A DNA stretch of 45,279 bases from Geosiphon pyriformis (Eukaryota; Glomeromycota; Glomeromycetes; Archaeosporales; Geosiphonaceae). The stretch spans positions 1-45,279 of the forward strand of contig JAAOMT010000665.1 in the NCBI GenBank assembly GCA_016748015.1, written 5' to 3'. This document shows positions 1 to 10,320 of the stretch, piece by piece. The notes under the pieces were generated by a model. That model searched no databases. It was not told the DNA's origin and worked only from the letters and a program-made list of their open reading frames with translations. Each line of letters starts with the position of its first letter. Positions within the stretch are counted from its first letter, which is position 1. A program made the position numbers and the translations under genes.

Positions 1-451
1 ATTTTTCTTTTCTCTTTTTTTTTTTTTTTTCTTTTTTTTTTTTTTTCTTTTTCTGTCTTATTTTTGTGGAGCAGCAATATAGTAAAATTGACTGTCTGGG
101 AATAGACTTCGTGATAGCCTAGTAAAAGAGGGAAGCTCCCTCTAAGTTTTGGATATTAACATTATCTTGTTAGCTTACCAAAAGGGCAAAAAGACAATGC
201 CAGACCCTAATAACTGTGCTTGTTAGCTTGGAAAAGAAAGCTCACATTTATGAAAAACGTTGCAATCAACAAAAGACAAACTCTGTGTCTTATAACCAAA
301 GAACTCAATGGGTAAAATTCACATCTAGAAATAGATCTTTAGAGACTGATAATTAAGACTAAGCCAACAGAATTACACAGAAGATGTATTATCAATAATT
401 GAGAGCCCCTAATGTTACCATTTCCCATACCCACCAAGTTTACCCATAACA
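1..451 (+). repeat. 5' LTR of C1, 3' portion only
   Basis: This segment aligns by eye with 9175-9678, the end of the 3' LTR of the same element, including a T-rich tract at its start (about 13-52). It ends in CATAACA, the expected CA terminus, and is followed directly by the primer binding site. Differences from the 3' copy are about one in ten and are nearly all transitions. The T tract is much shorter here than in the 3' LTR. Confidence 0.88.
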
Positions 452-453
452 TT

Positions 454-470
454 TGGTGCTTTCTGTGAGG
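454..470 (+). other. Primer binding site of C1
   Basis: TGGTGCTTTCTGTGAGG follows the LTR end after two T residues. A TGG start pairs with the CCA end of a tRNA. Other elements in the window have TGGTGCTC at the same place, so the TTT here is probably a C-to-T change. The primer tRNA was not identified. Confidence 0.7.
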
Positions 471-513
471 TTATAAATCCACAGAAACAGAGCACCCCCA
501 AAAATACATAAAA

Positions 514-2110
514 GTGGTGACTATTGGAACAATAGGAAAGGACCACTCCTCATATGGAAAAGCACTATTTCAATACTTTTAAAAAAACCTAGAAATACCA
601 GCAGAAATTGCTTATGCAGAAAGTGATTTTTGTAACTATATCAACACAAAAATTGACTGCTTGTTAGGCCACGCAACTGATACAGAAAGACTTGAAGAAC
701 AAATTTATTAAAGCTTACTAGGGTACTTAACAGCCACAACTACCTGAGCAATTGCTGAAACTCTGCGCATAATTGATACAGACATTAAATATTACATGGC
801 ACAACAATTTTCTCAAGTATAACAACCAGTGGAATCTGACCCTGAGAAATATGAAAACAAATCCACAACTCCATAACTGCCCAAGCCAAGTCTACAGTCA
901 ACAAGAAACCAAGGGTCCTCTTCCTAACAACTCCATTATACCATTAGACATCCCAAAGTAGAATTGTATTCAACCCACCCCTGGAAACACAGTTGGAAAC
1001 ACCACAAACTTCTGGAAATTCACACCCTTGGAATCAACACAGTTGGACTAAATCACTAGGAGAATACAAATCACTGTTTGGAAATCTTACCCCAGCAGCC
1101 AGTCAAACAGAAAAAAACCTGTCAACTTGGGAACAGCCACTAGCACAAAACCTAGCAGAATCAGCATCTCCTCTAATGGAAGAAACAGCTATCTTACAAC
1201 CTATTGGTTCAAGCGACAAAGGAAAGCAATCAGCATTAGCACCCGGAGAACACTCAAATACACAAACACCAATCTCTTTAAACATAACCAGTAACATCTC
1301 ACCCATTAACCGGATCATGACTTACTAGGATATCGCTAAATTGGAAAAATTCTCTGGTGAAAAAGATAACACATATTCTTGGATCGCGGACATCGAGAAA
1401 GCAATTACTGCTAACGGTTAGAACAATGACTGCACAATTTAGGCACTGCCGTTTTTTCTGACTGGAACTGCCAATTCGTGGTACCAGAGCCTGGCAGAAA
1501 AGCCTACCTTTTTTACCGAGTTTAAACTCACATTTCTGCAATACTTCTATAACCCCAATACATTAATCTGATTGCAGAATCAATTCAGCATAATTAAACA
1601 AAAAGATCACAAAACAGTAACTACTTATCTCAGACAATTCAATCAAATCCTGCATCAAATATTAGCTATCAAAAGGGACTACTACACCATGGTGCAAGTT
1701 CTTAATCAATTCATTAAAGGATTGCGGAGTAGTATTTTAAGATCCATAAGACTTCACCATCCAACCAGTTTACAAGATGTCATCACTCTTGTTCACGATT
1801 TTGAATCTGTAGAACAAGAAGTGAACCATACCCAAGCTGTTAATTTAGCCATTAACGGAACCTCTGACATTGACACAAAGATAATCCAATTGAGTGAGAA
1901 ACTAACTCAGAAAATTGAGGGATTCTTAGCCGGAACTACAGGAACTTATCAACCACCCCAACAGAGAGAAAATAACAACAACAGCAGATACCCACAACAA
2001 CAGCAGATACTCACAGCAACAGAACTGTCAGCAACAGCAACAATCTTGGAGATCTGATCCCCATAACTGTTACTACTGCCAGAAACCTGGACACATTACC
2101 CATGACTGCA
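514..2110 (+). pseudogene. gag of C1, frameshifted and with stops
   Basis: Gag would form the particle and bind the RNA. The frame opens at a GTG codon at 514 (context AAAGTGG), with no in-frame ATG where expected. The first part reads in frame 1 with TAA/TGA stops, shifts near 870 to frame 0, and returns to frame 1 near 2003. The capsid-like Retrotrans_gag segment is at about 1330-1870 (key stretches ALPFFLTGTANSWYQSL and TYLRQFNQ). It is followed by a Gln/Asn-rich linker and a CCHC knuckle at 2068-2109 (C-x2-C-x4-H-x4-C). Internal stops at 1326, about 1419, 1440 and 1569 fit Trp, Gln or Arg codons changed by transitions. The family assignment is sound; the product is dead. Confidence 0.82.
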
Positions 2111-3192
2111 GAAGGAAAATCATGAACCAAAATCAAGGAAACCCATACCAGCAACCCAGATATCAGCAAAACATAGTACCCCAATATTCTATATCTTAGA
2201 ATCAACTGCCCCTATATGCACAACAAATCCCGTACACTCAACCACTGCCCCAGAATTATTATCAACCACCACCAATGACACAAGCAATCCCTCACTATCA
2301 AACTTCTCTTTACAGTCTGTCCAGACCTCGAGCTATAGACTATAATCAGAGATGGAGGAATTCCAACAACAATCAGGTGCAAACCAACAGTGAACCGTCT
2401 CGACCAATCCTTCGTGGTCCTGCCCAATCTTGACCAACACCAACTGGATACCCGAATCAAGCTTTCTATCTCAGTTTTATAGAAGACCAGAGTTTTGATA
2501 AATCTACACCTATGGAAGGGGAGAATATAGAACGAATCTCCCAACCTTCCAAGCAAACAAAAAGCAATATTCGACCAGCCACTATTACCAAAGACACCAC
2601 CCTAGCCACCATATTTCCTTTTAACATTGATAATTTGAACACCCATAGCCTTTTTAGTGGAGCAGCCATCAATCAGGATAAACCAATAATGGCCCTATAC
2701 ACTGATGCCAGAGTTGGAGGAATAGACATTAAATTAATCCTGGATAGTAGATCAGCCAGTAACATAATCACGAAGCAGCTCATAGACCAACTAGATCGCC
2801 AAGTAGACCATGCTGCTACTGCCCGGATCATTACAGCAGATGGAAACACAAAAACCCCAATAGGAGAAATTGACAACTTCCCTTTCAAGATTAATGGAAT
2901 TCAAATCCCTACCAAAGTACTCGTCATGGAAGCTACTCAATATCAAGCTCTAGTAGGAAATGACTGGTTGTCAAAAGCCAACACTACTCTTGACTGGAAC
3001 ATCCAAGAACTTCAACTCACATTCAATGAACAGCATGCCCGAGTTTCAGCTATGTGCAAACACTTTAAAACCCAATGTACCGAGAAACCCCTTATTGAAT
3101 TCGAAAACACATCAATGCCACCAACCATCAAGACCTATCAGGTTTCATGGGCGGATGATTATCAAACTGAACTACCCCCACCACCAACCTGA
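2111..3192 (+). pseudogene. C1 linker and aspartic protease
   Basis: A Gln/Pro/Tyr-rich linker (about 2111-2500, stops near 2198 and 2430) leads into a retropepsin-like domain open from 2512 to 3192. The active-site loop reads L-D-S-R-S-A-S-N-I-I-T at about 2740-2770; the catalytic DSG is DSR (2743-2751), consistent with GGA to AGA. B1 keeps the Gly at this site. Downstream GEIDNFPFKING and YQALVGNDWLSK match the other copies. It would have cleaved Gag-Pol. The reading frame is shared with the downstream dUTPase and RT, so this is part of the polyprotein. It is expected to be inactive because of the Gly to Arg change. Confidence 0.8.
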
Positions 3193-4068
3193 GAAGAAAA
3201 AAGAAAAGGCAGAGCCAAAGAAAAATCCTAATTGTCATCACTAGGATACATAACCTTAAACCAAAGAAACTTATTTTACCAACCCCCAAGACTAATATGT
3301 GTCAACTGTGGAAAAAAACTATCCACTATGGGCGCATGTATCAAGAACAACAAAAAATGGCCCACCGCCACCAAATACTATTGTAGATCTTGTTTACTGG
3401 AAAGATTTGGATGACCAAAACAACAAGGCAAGTGGGACAACACGCCATGCCTTGCATGTGGTGAAATCCTGCCAGATGAAGGACTCTGGAATGATGTGCC
3501 TGACAGAAGAGGAACATGTGACGAGGCTTGTCAATACACCATATTAATCAATGATTGGGTATGAAAGGAAATTTCTATCGAAGACACTTAGAAATGAGCA
3601 CTCAACAGGCTGAACAGTTATCCACACAATGACCATGAAATCTAGAGAATGGCAAGTGCCAAGGCCGAAGGCACCACACCCGAAGAAATACAAGAAATCA
3701 AGAACAATTTTTGGATGCTTGAATATAATAGACCCGACTATCCTGAGGATGATTTCTTCACAGATGACCCAAACACATTTCAGAACTGATATCAGGAATT
3801 GGTCCCAATTTGCGAAGAACAGGAGCAAAGATTGGCCGATTTGAATACCAAACTGTGTGATCACTGTTTAATCTCCTGTCACTTCCAGTACTGTGACAAA
3901 TGTGATCTCATGTTCAATCTACCTCTAAGAATACTGTTTCCAATTACTGAACTACCTGAGCCCGAAGAAAAGGTATTGATCACCAAGGACATGTCATTTC
4001 AAGATCCAACTGAAGATACCAAAACAAAACAGTATCTCATGTATCCCAACCTATCCAAAAAACTAGAG
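3193..4068 (+). pseudogene. C1 cysteine-rich module and Cys ribbon between protease and dUTPase
   Basis: The region at 3295-3540 contains repeated CxxC pairs: CVNCGKKLS, YYCRSC, CLAC and CDEAC, with the conserved GKWDN between the second and third. The same pattern occurs in A1, A3, A5 and B1, so it is a real conserved module and probably binds zinc (inference). A linker rich in charged residues follows (stops at about 3412, 3562, 3589 and 3642). Then comes a second Cys cluster, CDHCLISCHFQYCDKC (about 3850-3910). No known domain name is assigned. It is part of the polyprotein in frame 1. Confidence 0.7.
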
Positions 4069-4521
4069 CTAAAATGGTACAGTGACAATGAGGAAAGAAT
4101 CTGCCCTGAAAGAACACATGATATTAATGCCGGTTTCGACCTATGATACTCTGGACAATCACCCATCATTATAGCCCCATATTCTTTCATAAAAATAGAT
4201 CTTAAGATAGCGTTAGAAATTCCTGTTAGTACAATGGTACAAGTTGCCTCTCGATTTAGTCTAGCCAAAAAAGAAATTGACATAAAAGGAGGAATTATCG
4301 ATGCCAGTTACATGGGAAACATCATTGTGATGCTACAGAACAATTCAGACAGACCCTACAAAATAGAATCACAAGAAAAAATTGCCCAAGCTATCTTCCT
4401 ACCCCTAGTCAAAATACCCCAATTAATCCTGGTAACAACCTGAGAAGAGTTAAGCCTTACTGCCCAAAGAATCAATGGGTTTGGATCAAGTGGAAGATGA
4501 AATGTACCAGTTAATTTCACA
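4069..4521 (+). pseudogene. C1 dUTPase domain
   Basis: dUTPase hydrolyses dUTP to dUMP and pyrophosphate and keeps uracil out of the cDNA. All five family motifs can be read in frame 1: motif 1 THDINAGFDL (about 4114-4143), motif 2 SRFSLAKK (about 4243-4270), motif 3 GIIDASYMGNI with the catalytic Asp and the stacking Tyr (about 4290-4325), motif 4 KIAQAIFLPL (about 4378-4410), and motif 5 GFGSSGR (about 4477-4497). Stops occur at 4144, 4441 and 4498, the first at a CGA-type Arg codon (other copies have DLRY). The trimeric all-beta fold is known for the family; activity in this copy is lost. Confidence 0.88.
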
Positions 4522-5805
4522 GAGAAAGACAGTGACCAGGTAGAATTTATCAACACTGACACCATCATCTCCATTCCCCCATACCGACAATACATCCTCA
4601 AGATGAATCAAAAGATCCAAGATCAAGCCCTGTTATTCGAAGCCAGTTCCAAAATCTGTTCTCTAGCCAATGTTGCTAATCTATACCTACCGGCCAAAGC
4701 CCATAAACACTTCAAAATCCTCATCCACAACCCAACAGAAGATGTCATTGAAATCCCCAAAGAGACTCTCATTGGTTCCATTTCTGCAAATATTCAGAAT
4801 CCTGAAAAACCCCAGTTCATTCCAGATTTTGCACAATTATTTTTATTCTGTGACATTATCTCACAAGTATGGAATTTGCCAAAAGAAAGTTACTTGTTCA
4901 CATCAGAAGAGATTAATAAATTGAATTTAGGAAATTTAAGTACCCTGCAACAAATGCAACTCAAAGTTCTTCTGAATCAGTATGCCGATGTCTTTGCCAG
5001 TGAAAATGAGTTCAAACACACTGACATCATGAAGCATCAGATTGATACGGGAGACACTCAACTGATTAAGCAATGAGCTTACCGTGTACTCCCATCTGGC
5101 GATAACTTAATTAAGCAAGAAGTGCAATGGATGCTTGATAACGGCCTAATCAAAGAATTATTAAGCCCTTGGTCCTCGCCAGTAGTCTTGGTTACCAAAA
5201 AAAATGGAAAAGTGCTATTCTGTGTAGATTATCAAAAACTAAATAGCATCACATGAGAAGATAGTTATTCTACTTCCCTCATCCAGGAAATTCTGGACAA
5301 TCTAAGGAAAAAGAAATGGTTCTCATTATTAGATTTAACAAGTGGTTACTGGCAAGTTGAAATAGACCCCAAAGACAAAAGAAAAACAGCGTTTACTACT
5401 TGAGATGGAAACTTCGAGTTTAATGTAATGCCTTTTGGACTTTGTAATGCTTCTGCCATGTTTCAACGCCTGATGGATGTAGTATACAAAGAAATCCTTT
5501 GGAAATCAGTAGTAGTCTACCTAGATGACACAAACGTGTTCTCTGAAACATTCAAAAACCATCTGCTCTATCTGCAACAAGTCTTTGAATGCCTTCATAG
5601 TGCCAGATTGAAATTCAATCCCGAGAAGTGCTTCTTTGGAAAAACCAAGTTAAAATTCCTAGGGCATGTAATCAGCAAGGACAAAGTTAAACCCAATCCA
5701 GATAAAGTACAAAAAGTCAAAAATTTTCCAGCCCCAATCAACCTCAAAGAATTACGAGAATTTCTAGGATTGGCAGGATATTATTGTTGATTTGTCAAAG
5801 GTTTC
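4522..5805 (+). pseudogene. C1 linker and reverse transcriptase
   Basis: After a linker open at 4603-5076 (NPTEDVIEIPKETLIG, typical of the stretch before gypsy RT), the RT starts near 5074. Visible motifs are SPWSSPVVLVTKKNG, FCVDYQKLN, LLDLTSGYWQVEI, MPFGLCNASAMFQ and the catalytic YLDD (5518-5529), followed by KCFFGKTKLKFLGH. Stops at 5074, about 5254, 5401 and 5788 correspond to Arg or Trp codons in the other copies. Unlike the A and B copies here, the YLDD box is intact. It would copy element RNA to cDNA but is truncated by stops. Confidence 0.9.
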
Positions 5806-6305
5806 TCGAACATCACAAAACCACTCCATCAATTGTTGTCCAAATACATACCGTACTTGTAGAAGGAAGATCAACAGAAAGCATTCGACTATCTTAAGCA
5901 GTGATTGATCACATTCCCAATTCTGATTTACCCAGATTTCACTAAACAGTTTATTGTCGCTATGGACACCTCAAAAAATGCTCTAGGAGCAGTCTTATCA
6001 CAGATAAGACTGGACAATAGAGAACACCCAGTTGCCTATGCTAGTTGCAGCACTAGCCCAGCAGAAAAGAATTACAGCACAACAGATCTGGAATGTCTCG
6101 CCATTTATTGGGCCGTATAGACTTGGAAATATTACCTCAGTCAACCATTTGACCTATATACTGACCACAAAAGACTTATTTGGTTACTCAACAATCTACA
6201 ACTAGAAAAAAAATATGTGAGATGGAGTACTTATCTGCAACAATTCCCACTCAAAGTCCATTACAAGAAAGGATCCAAGAACACCAATGCTGACAGTTTG
6301 TCGAA
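5806..6305 (+). pseudogene. C1 RNase H
   Basis: RNase H degrades the RNA strand during reverse transcription. The acidic set is readable: D in AMDTSKNALGAVLSQ (about 5965), E in TTDLECLAI, D in YTDHKRL and D in NADSLSK (about 6289). Stops at about 5860 (Trp to TAG), 5902 (TGA) and 6118 (TAG) interrupt it. The frame is the same as RT. A frameshift near 6300 moves the reading frame for the integrase part. Confidence 0.82.
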
Positions 6306-7690
6306 GATACCACAAACCTAATCCCATACCTATGGACACACTCACTTATCAACAACTACATCAATACCTATCGACACTACATTTCAAGGAGATATTATCT
6401 CAACAGGAACAGAGTACCATATGAAAACAAGCCCGAAATTATTTTATTCAAGACAAACAACTATATTGATGAGAACACTGAAACCATCTCAACCCACAAT
6501 GACTAATCAAGGACAGTGAAAGAGAAACTATACTATATAGCGTGCACTCAGATCTGACTGCAGAACACTTTAACAAAGATGCTACCCTCAAAAATACACT
6601 AAACTTATACTATTGGCCAATGATGTACAAAGACATTTTCAAATATGTGCTCAATTGTAATGCATGCCAATGAAGAGGAGAAGCAAGATCAACAGAACCA
6701 CTTCGACCCATTTCAGTTGGAAATCCATTTGATAGAATTGGGATTGATTTGGTTAGATCTCTTTCAATTACATCCCAAGGAAATTGCTATATTGCTGTAG
6801 CCATAAACTATCTTACAAAATGGCCAGAAGCCAGAGCAATCCAAGTGGCCAACGCCAAAACAGTCACCGAATTTGTGCATCAAGACCTAATTTGCTAACA
6901 TGGATGTCCAAAAGAATTATTATCTGATCAGGAAACACACTTTGTTAATAATACACTGACTGAACTAAGCCAATGGTTTGGAATAAAGAGACCCTTATTA
7001 TTACCATACCACCCACAAACGAACGGACTGGTAGAATAATTTAACAGAACACTGTGCGAAGCACTAGCAAAAATAAGTCATGAAAACAGACAAGAATGGG
7101 ACTTATTCATATCTTCTGTACTTTTTGCGTACTGAACATTGAAACAAAATACGACTCAGTTTACACTGTTCAAACTAGTCTATAGAAGAAAAGCTACATT
7201 ACTGATTGAATGAGTGATACCGTCATACCCAACAGAAACAATCAATGAAGAGAATTTTGAGGCTACCTTATACTAAAGAATGTACCAGCTAATGGAAATG
7301 TTGGAAAACAATCAAAGAACAGCAGCTGACAATATTAGTCATGCTCAAAAATAACAAAAAGAAAGACATGATAAACACCTATTAGAATAACCAATGGAAT
7401 TCAAAATTGAAGACCAAGTACTGTTATATTGTACAAAAGCTAAGAAACAGTGGAGTGGAAAGTTTGACTCAAAGTGGGATGGTCAATTCCATATACACGA
7501 AGCATTAGGAAATGGAGCTTACAAATTATAGTTGGAAGACAGGATTTTAAAGAAAGTAGCACATGGAAATCGGTTAAAAATTTATCATGTAAAACAGGAA
7601 TCATTGTCATCAGTACCTCAACTAGGAACACAAATTTTATTAATCAGACTAGAAGATATACCACGAGATCTGGAACCAATCATCGTCATC
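6306..7690 (+). pseudogene. C1 integrase
   Basis: Integrase inserts the cDNA into the genome. It is read in frame 2. The zinc-binding HHCC has HSDLTAEHF (about 6545-6570) and CNACQ (about 6657). The catalytic core has D in GIDLVRSLS, D in LLSDQETHFVNN and E in TNGLVE followed by a stop. The GPY/F-like C-terminal part reads FDSKWDGQFHIHEALGNGAYKL (about 7463-7530). At least eight in-frame stops are seen, for example at about 6673, 6896, 7037 and 7133. The catalytic residues are retained but the gene is broken. Confidence 0.87.
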
Positions 7691-8513
7691 AAAACATAGA
7701 CAATGGGCAGCAAATTAAATTGAGGAATTCAAATATATATAGCATCCAAAAAGCAGTAAAAAACAATAGAAATTTCAACATAAACCTTTCAAATCAAATT
7801 TTAAAATTATCTAAACAATTATTTGAAACAATTCAAAAATTGACATCTCAAATAGAAATAACAATTGATAAAAAAGAGATACAATACAAAAATAAGAGCA
7901 GGAGAGGGAAGGATGAGAGTTCAATTAGAACTAAACGTTCTCTCTCCTACCCACCACTTGAAAGGCAATGTTGGAGGAAAAATTGCCTTCAGGTGGGAGG
8001 TGAAAAAGAAGAAGACAAAAAATGAGAAAAAGGTTACAAAAGAAGATACTTGGTTCCCGAGCTCGAAAAAATAAAAGAAGCTTTAGCTCGTGAGACCAAA
8101 CTCCCCAAAACAGAGGAGTGGACACCTGACAACGCCCAGGAATAGAAAGAAAGACTTCCTTCAGCTTATTGGTTCTACAAAATTGGAGAACAGCTTGACT
8201 TGAAAACATCATATGAAGACCTCAGCCAGAAAACGTTCAACAAAGAAGCAATACAACAAGTAGAAAATTCATAGAGAAAAACAATCTGACTCTACATTAC
8301 AAAGCAGCATACTGACTATATGCTACCTTCCAACATTGCCCAAACGTACTACTAAACAGATCTATGAAAACCATAACGGTTAACAACATAGAACAAATAA
8401 CTAATCAACAGTTCAAAGACCTACAAAAGGCAATACTTGAGGCAACAATCAAACATTACACAAATAAAGCCACGATAACAAATACATATGGTTTTACAGG
8501 AGCTCAATTTTAA
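7691..8513 (+). pseudogene. C1 post-integrase C-terminal extension
   Basis: After the usual integrase end, coding similarity to elements A1 and A5 continues: IYSIQKAV...LSKQLFETIQ...EITIDKKEIQYKNKS (frame 1) and, near the end, INNQQFKDLQKAI-like and TYGFTGAQF before TAA at 8511-8513. It looks helical and charged; no known domain was recognised. Several frameshifts and stops are present. A potential hairpin lies at 7946-8002. The stop codon overlaps the polypurine tract, as in A1 and A5. Confidence 0.55.
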
Positions 8514-8527
8514 AAAAAGAGAGATAA
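8511..8527 (+). other. Polypurine tract of C1
   Basis: TAAAAAAAGAGAGATAA lies directly before the LTR start TGTTATCC at 8528. Purine-rich tracts at this position prime plus-strand DNA synthesis in LTR elements. Confidence 0.75.
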
Positions 8528-8574
8528 TGTTATCCAAGTAGAAAAACTGATCCAAAGTTATAAAAAAACATGAC

Positions 8575-8770
8575 CAAAATATGACATAATACAGAATAAT
8601 GCGCAATAACATTGAATAATGCATTATAACATAGGATAACGTGTTATAATACAGGATAACACAGAATAGTGTGCAATAACATAGGATAACGTGTTATAAT
8701 ACAGAATAACACAGAATAACATGTAATAATATCAGATAACATATTATAATATAGGATAACTAGTAATAAC
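8575..8770 (+). repeat. Degenerate AT-rich tandem repeats in LTR C U3
   Basis: Many variants of GGATAACGTGTTATAATACA follow each other with a spacing of about 20-30 bp. The same zone appears in reverse complement at about 17930-18065 in C2, so it belongs to the LTR. It lies upstream of the TATA box and could be a regulatory array (inference). Confidence 0.65.
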
Positions 8771-8859
8771 GTAGAAAAACGAAGCAATAACAGAAACAAC
8801 AAAGCAATAGCTAGCAATAGTGAGACAATTGAAAGCAATCCTGTAAAACCAAAAAAATG

Positions 8860-8867
8860 TATAAAAG
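8860..8867 (+). promoter_or_regulatory. TATA box in LTR C (C1 3' LTR)
   Basis: TATAAAAG stands after the U3 repeat zone and is conserved in reverse complement in C2 (CTTTTATA at 17831). It probably drives transcription starting some 25-35 bp downstream. No transcript evidence is available. Confidence 0.55.
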
Positions 8868-9183
8868 CAAGTAGTTGTAGAAGTGAAAAAAGACAGACAG
8901 ATAGATACAAATTTCTAGACCAGAATTAAAATATTTATACCCCTTCATTCTTTATTATCTTTCCTATTTCATCTCCTGAAATAAACCAATTATTAAAGAA
9001 ATCAGAATCACGAATTCATGTTTTCGAACTTCATGGAATTTACGTGAATTAACTTTTGTCTCATACCTCCATTCTAGAACAGATGCTCTTAGCATAACCA
9101 CCTCGAACCTATTAACAATTTGGATCAATCACTCTTGATCACAGCAATTAACAATACTAATTTATCTTTTCTCTCTTTTTTTT

Positions 9184-9185
<2 letters not shown>

Positions 9186-9279
<94 letters not shown>
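9186..9279 (+). repeat. Uninterrupted run of 94 T in LTR C
   Basis: A pure T run, preceded by shorter T-rich sequence. The 5' LTR copy (about 13-52) has a shorter, C-interrupted tract. Slippage or polymerase error can change such runs, and the assembly length may be unreliable. Confidence 0.95.
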
Positions 9280-9678
9280 CTGTTTTATTTTTGTGGAGTA
9301 GTAACATAGTAAAATTGATTGTCTGGAAATAGACTTTGTGATAGCCTGGTAAAAGAGAGAAGCTCCCCCTAAGTTTTGGATATTAACATTATCTTGTTAA
9401 CTTACCAGAAGAGCAAAAAGACAATGCCAGACTCTAATGATTGCACTGGTTAACTCGGAGAAGAAAGCTAACATTTATGAAAAACATTGCAATTGATGAA
9501 AGACAAACTCTGTGCCTTATAACCAAAGAACTCAATGAGTAAAATTCACATCCAGGAATAGACCTTCAGAGACTGATAATCAAGACTAAGCCAACAGAAT
9601 TACGTGGAAGACACATCATCAATAATTGAGAGCCCCTAACATTACCATTTCCCATACCCACCAAGTTTACTCATAACA

Positions 9679-10320
9679 ATGGTCATGCCATCAAACTGAT
9701 TCTAGACAATGGATTAGCTGGCAGTATCATTACACAACAACTTATAGACCAATTAGGTCACCAAGTTGATTATGCTGCCAGTACATACATAATTACTGCT
9801 GATGGAATGACCAAAACTCTGATCAGCAAAATTGATGACCTCCCTATAGAGGTTAATAGTATTATCATGCCAATTAAAGTATTAGTTATAGAGGCCATCT
9901 AATATCAAGCTCTAGTTGGAAATAATTGGCTGTCCAAAACCAATACAACACTTAACTGGACCACCCAAGAATTGCAAATCAGCCAAAATGGCCAACATAT
10001 GCAAACACCAGCAATGTGCAATTATTTCAAGACCAACAACGTGCTAACACTGTTAATAAAACTCAAGAAAGAAGTAAACAAATCTCTTTAAGAAATTTAT
10101 CAAGTCTCATGGGCCAATGAGGACCACAATAAGCTACTGCTGATACTCTTATGGGACAAACAAGAAAAAAAAAAGTACACAGAAGAACTTACCTGGAGAA
10201 CTGACCAAAACACATGGAATAACAACAATCAAAGTGAAATACCACTGATTCTAGACTGGAAAGAAAAGAACAAAGGAAAAAAGAAAATGAAAAGAAAAAA
10301 AGAAAGACATACCTGAAGAG
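9679..10320 (+). pseudogene. A1 aspartic protease, 5' end cut by the C1 insertion
   Basis: Frame 0 reads IKLILDNGLAGSIITQQLIDQLGHQVD, matching the active-site region of the protease in A5 and C1. DSG has become DNG (one G-to-A change). The N-terminal part is absent because C1 was inserted just before the active site. Stops at 9900 (Gln to TAA) and about 10089 (TAA) follow. A lysine-rich linker (about 10150-10310) leads to the Cys module. It is inactive. Confidence 0.8.

Larger units (their letters stand above)
1..9678 (+). mobile_element. Ty3/gypsy LTR retrotransposon C1 (family C), nearly full length
   Basis: The unit runs from within a 5' LTR (1-451) through PBS, gag, protease, Cys-rich module, dUTPase, RT, RNase H, integrase, C-terminal extension and polypurine tract to a complete 3' LTR (8528-9678). 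Both LTRs share the same 3' sequence, ending in TAACA. The first roughly 700 bp of the 5' LTR lie outside the window. The internal region is about 8.1 kb. Pol is mostly in one frame (positions congruent to 1 mod 3 from about 2003 to 6300, then 2 mod 3) and is interrupted mainly by stop codons. The right flank is family A protease sequence, so C1 lies inside element A1. It looks inactive. Confidence 0.9.
8528..9678 (+). repeat. 3' LTR of C1 (full family C LTR)
   Basis: It starts TGTTATCCAAG after the polypurine tract and ends TCATAACA. The length is 1151 bp. It contains an AT-rich tandem-like repeat zone (8575-8770), a TATAAAAG box (8860) and a run of 94 T (9186-9279), then the part also seen at 1-451. 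The reverse complement of the same LTR is at 17115-18120. Sequence after 9678 is family A protease, so this is an insertion boundary. Confidence 0.9.

Noticed and set aside
3232-6120. Alternative genetic code that reads TAA/TAG as Gln and TGA as Trp or Arg
   Set aside because: TAG and TGA stand at both Trp and Arg positions, TAA at Gln and other positions, and the same codons act as plausible true stops before the polypurine tracts. Decay by transitions explains them better.
9120-9332. Open frames with poly-Phe (+) and poly-Lys (-)
   Set aside because: They are only the two readings of the T run in LTR C; no other coding character.
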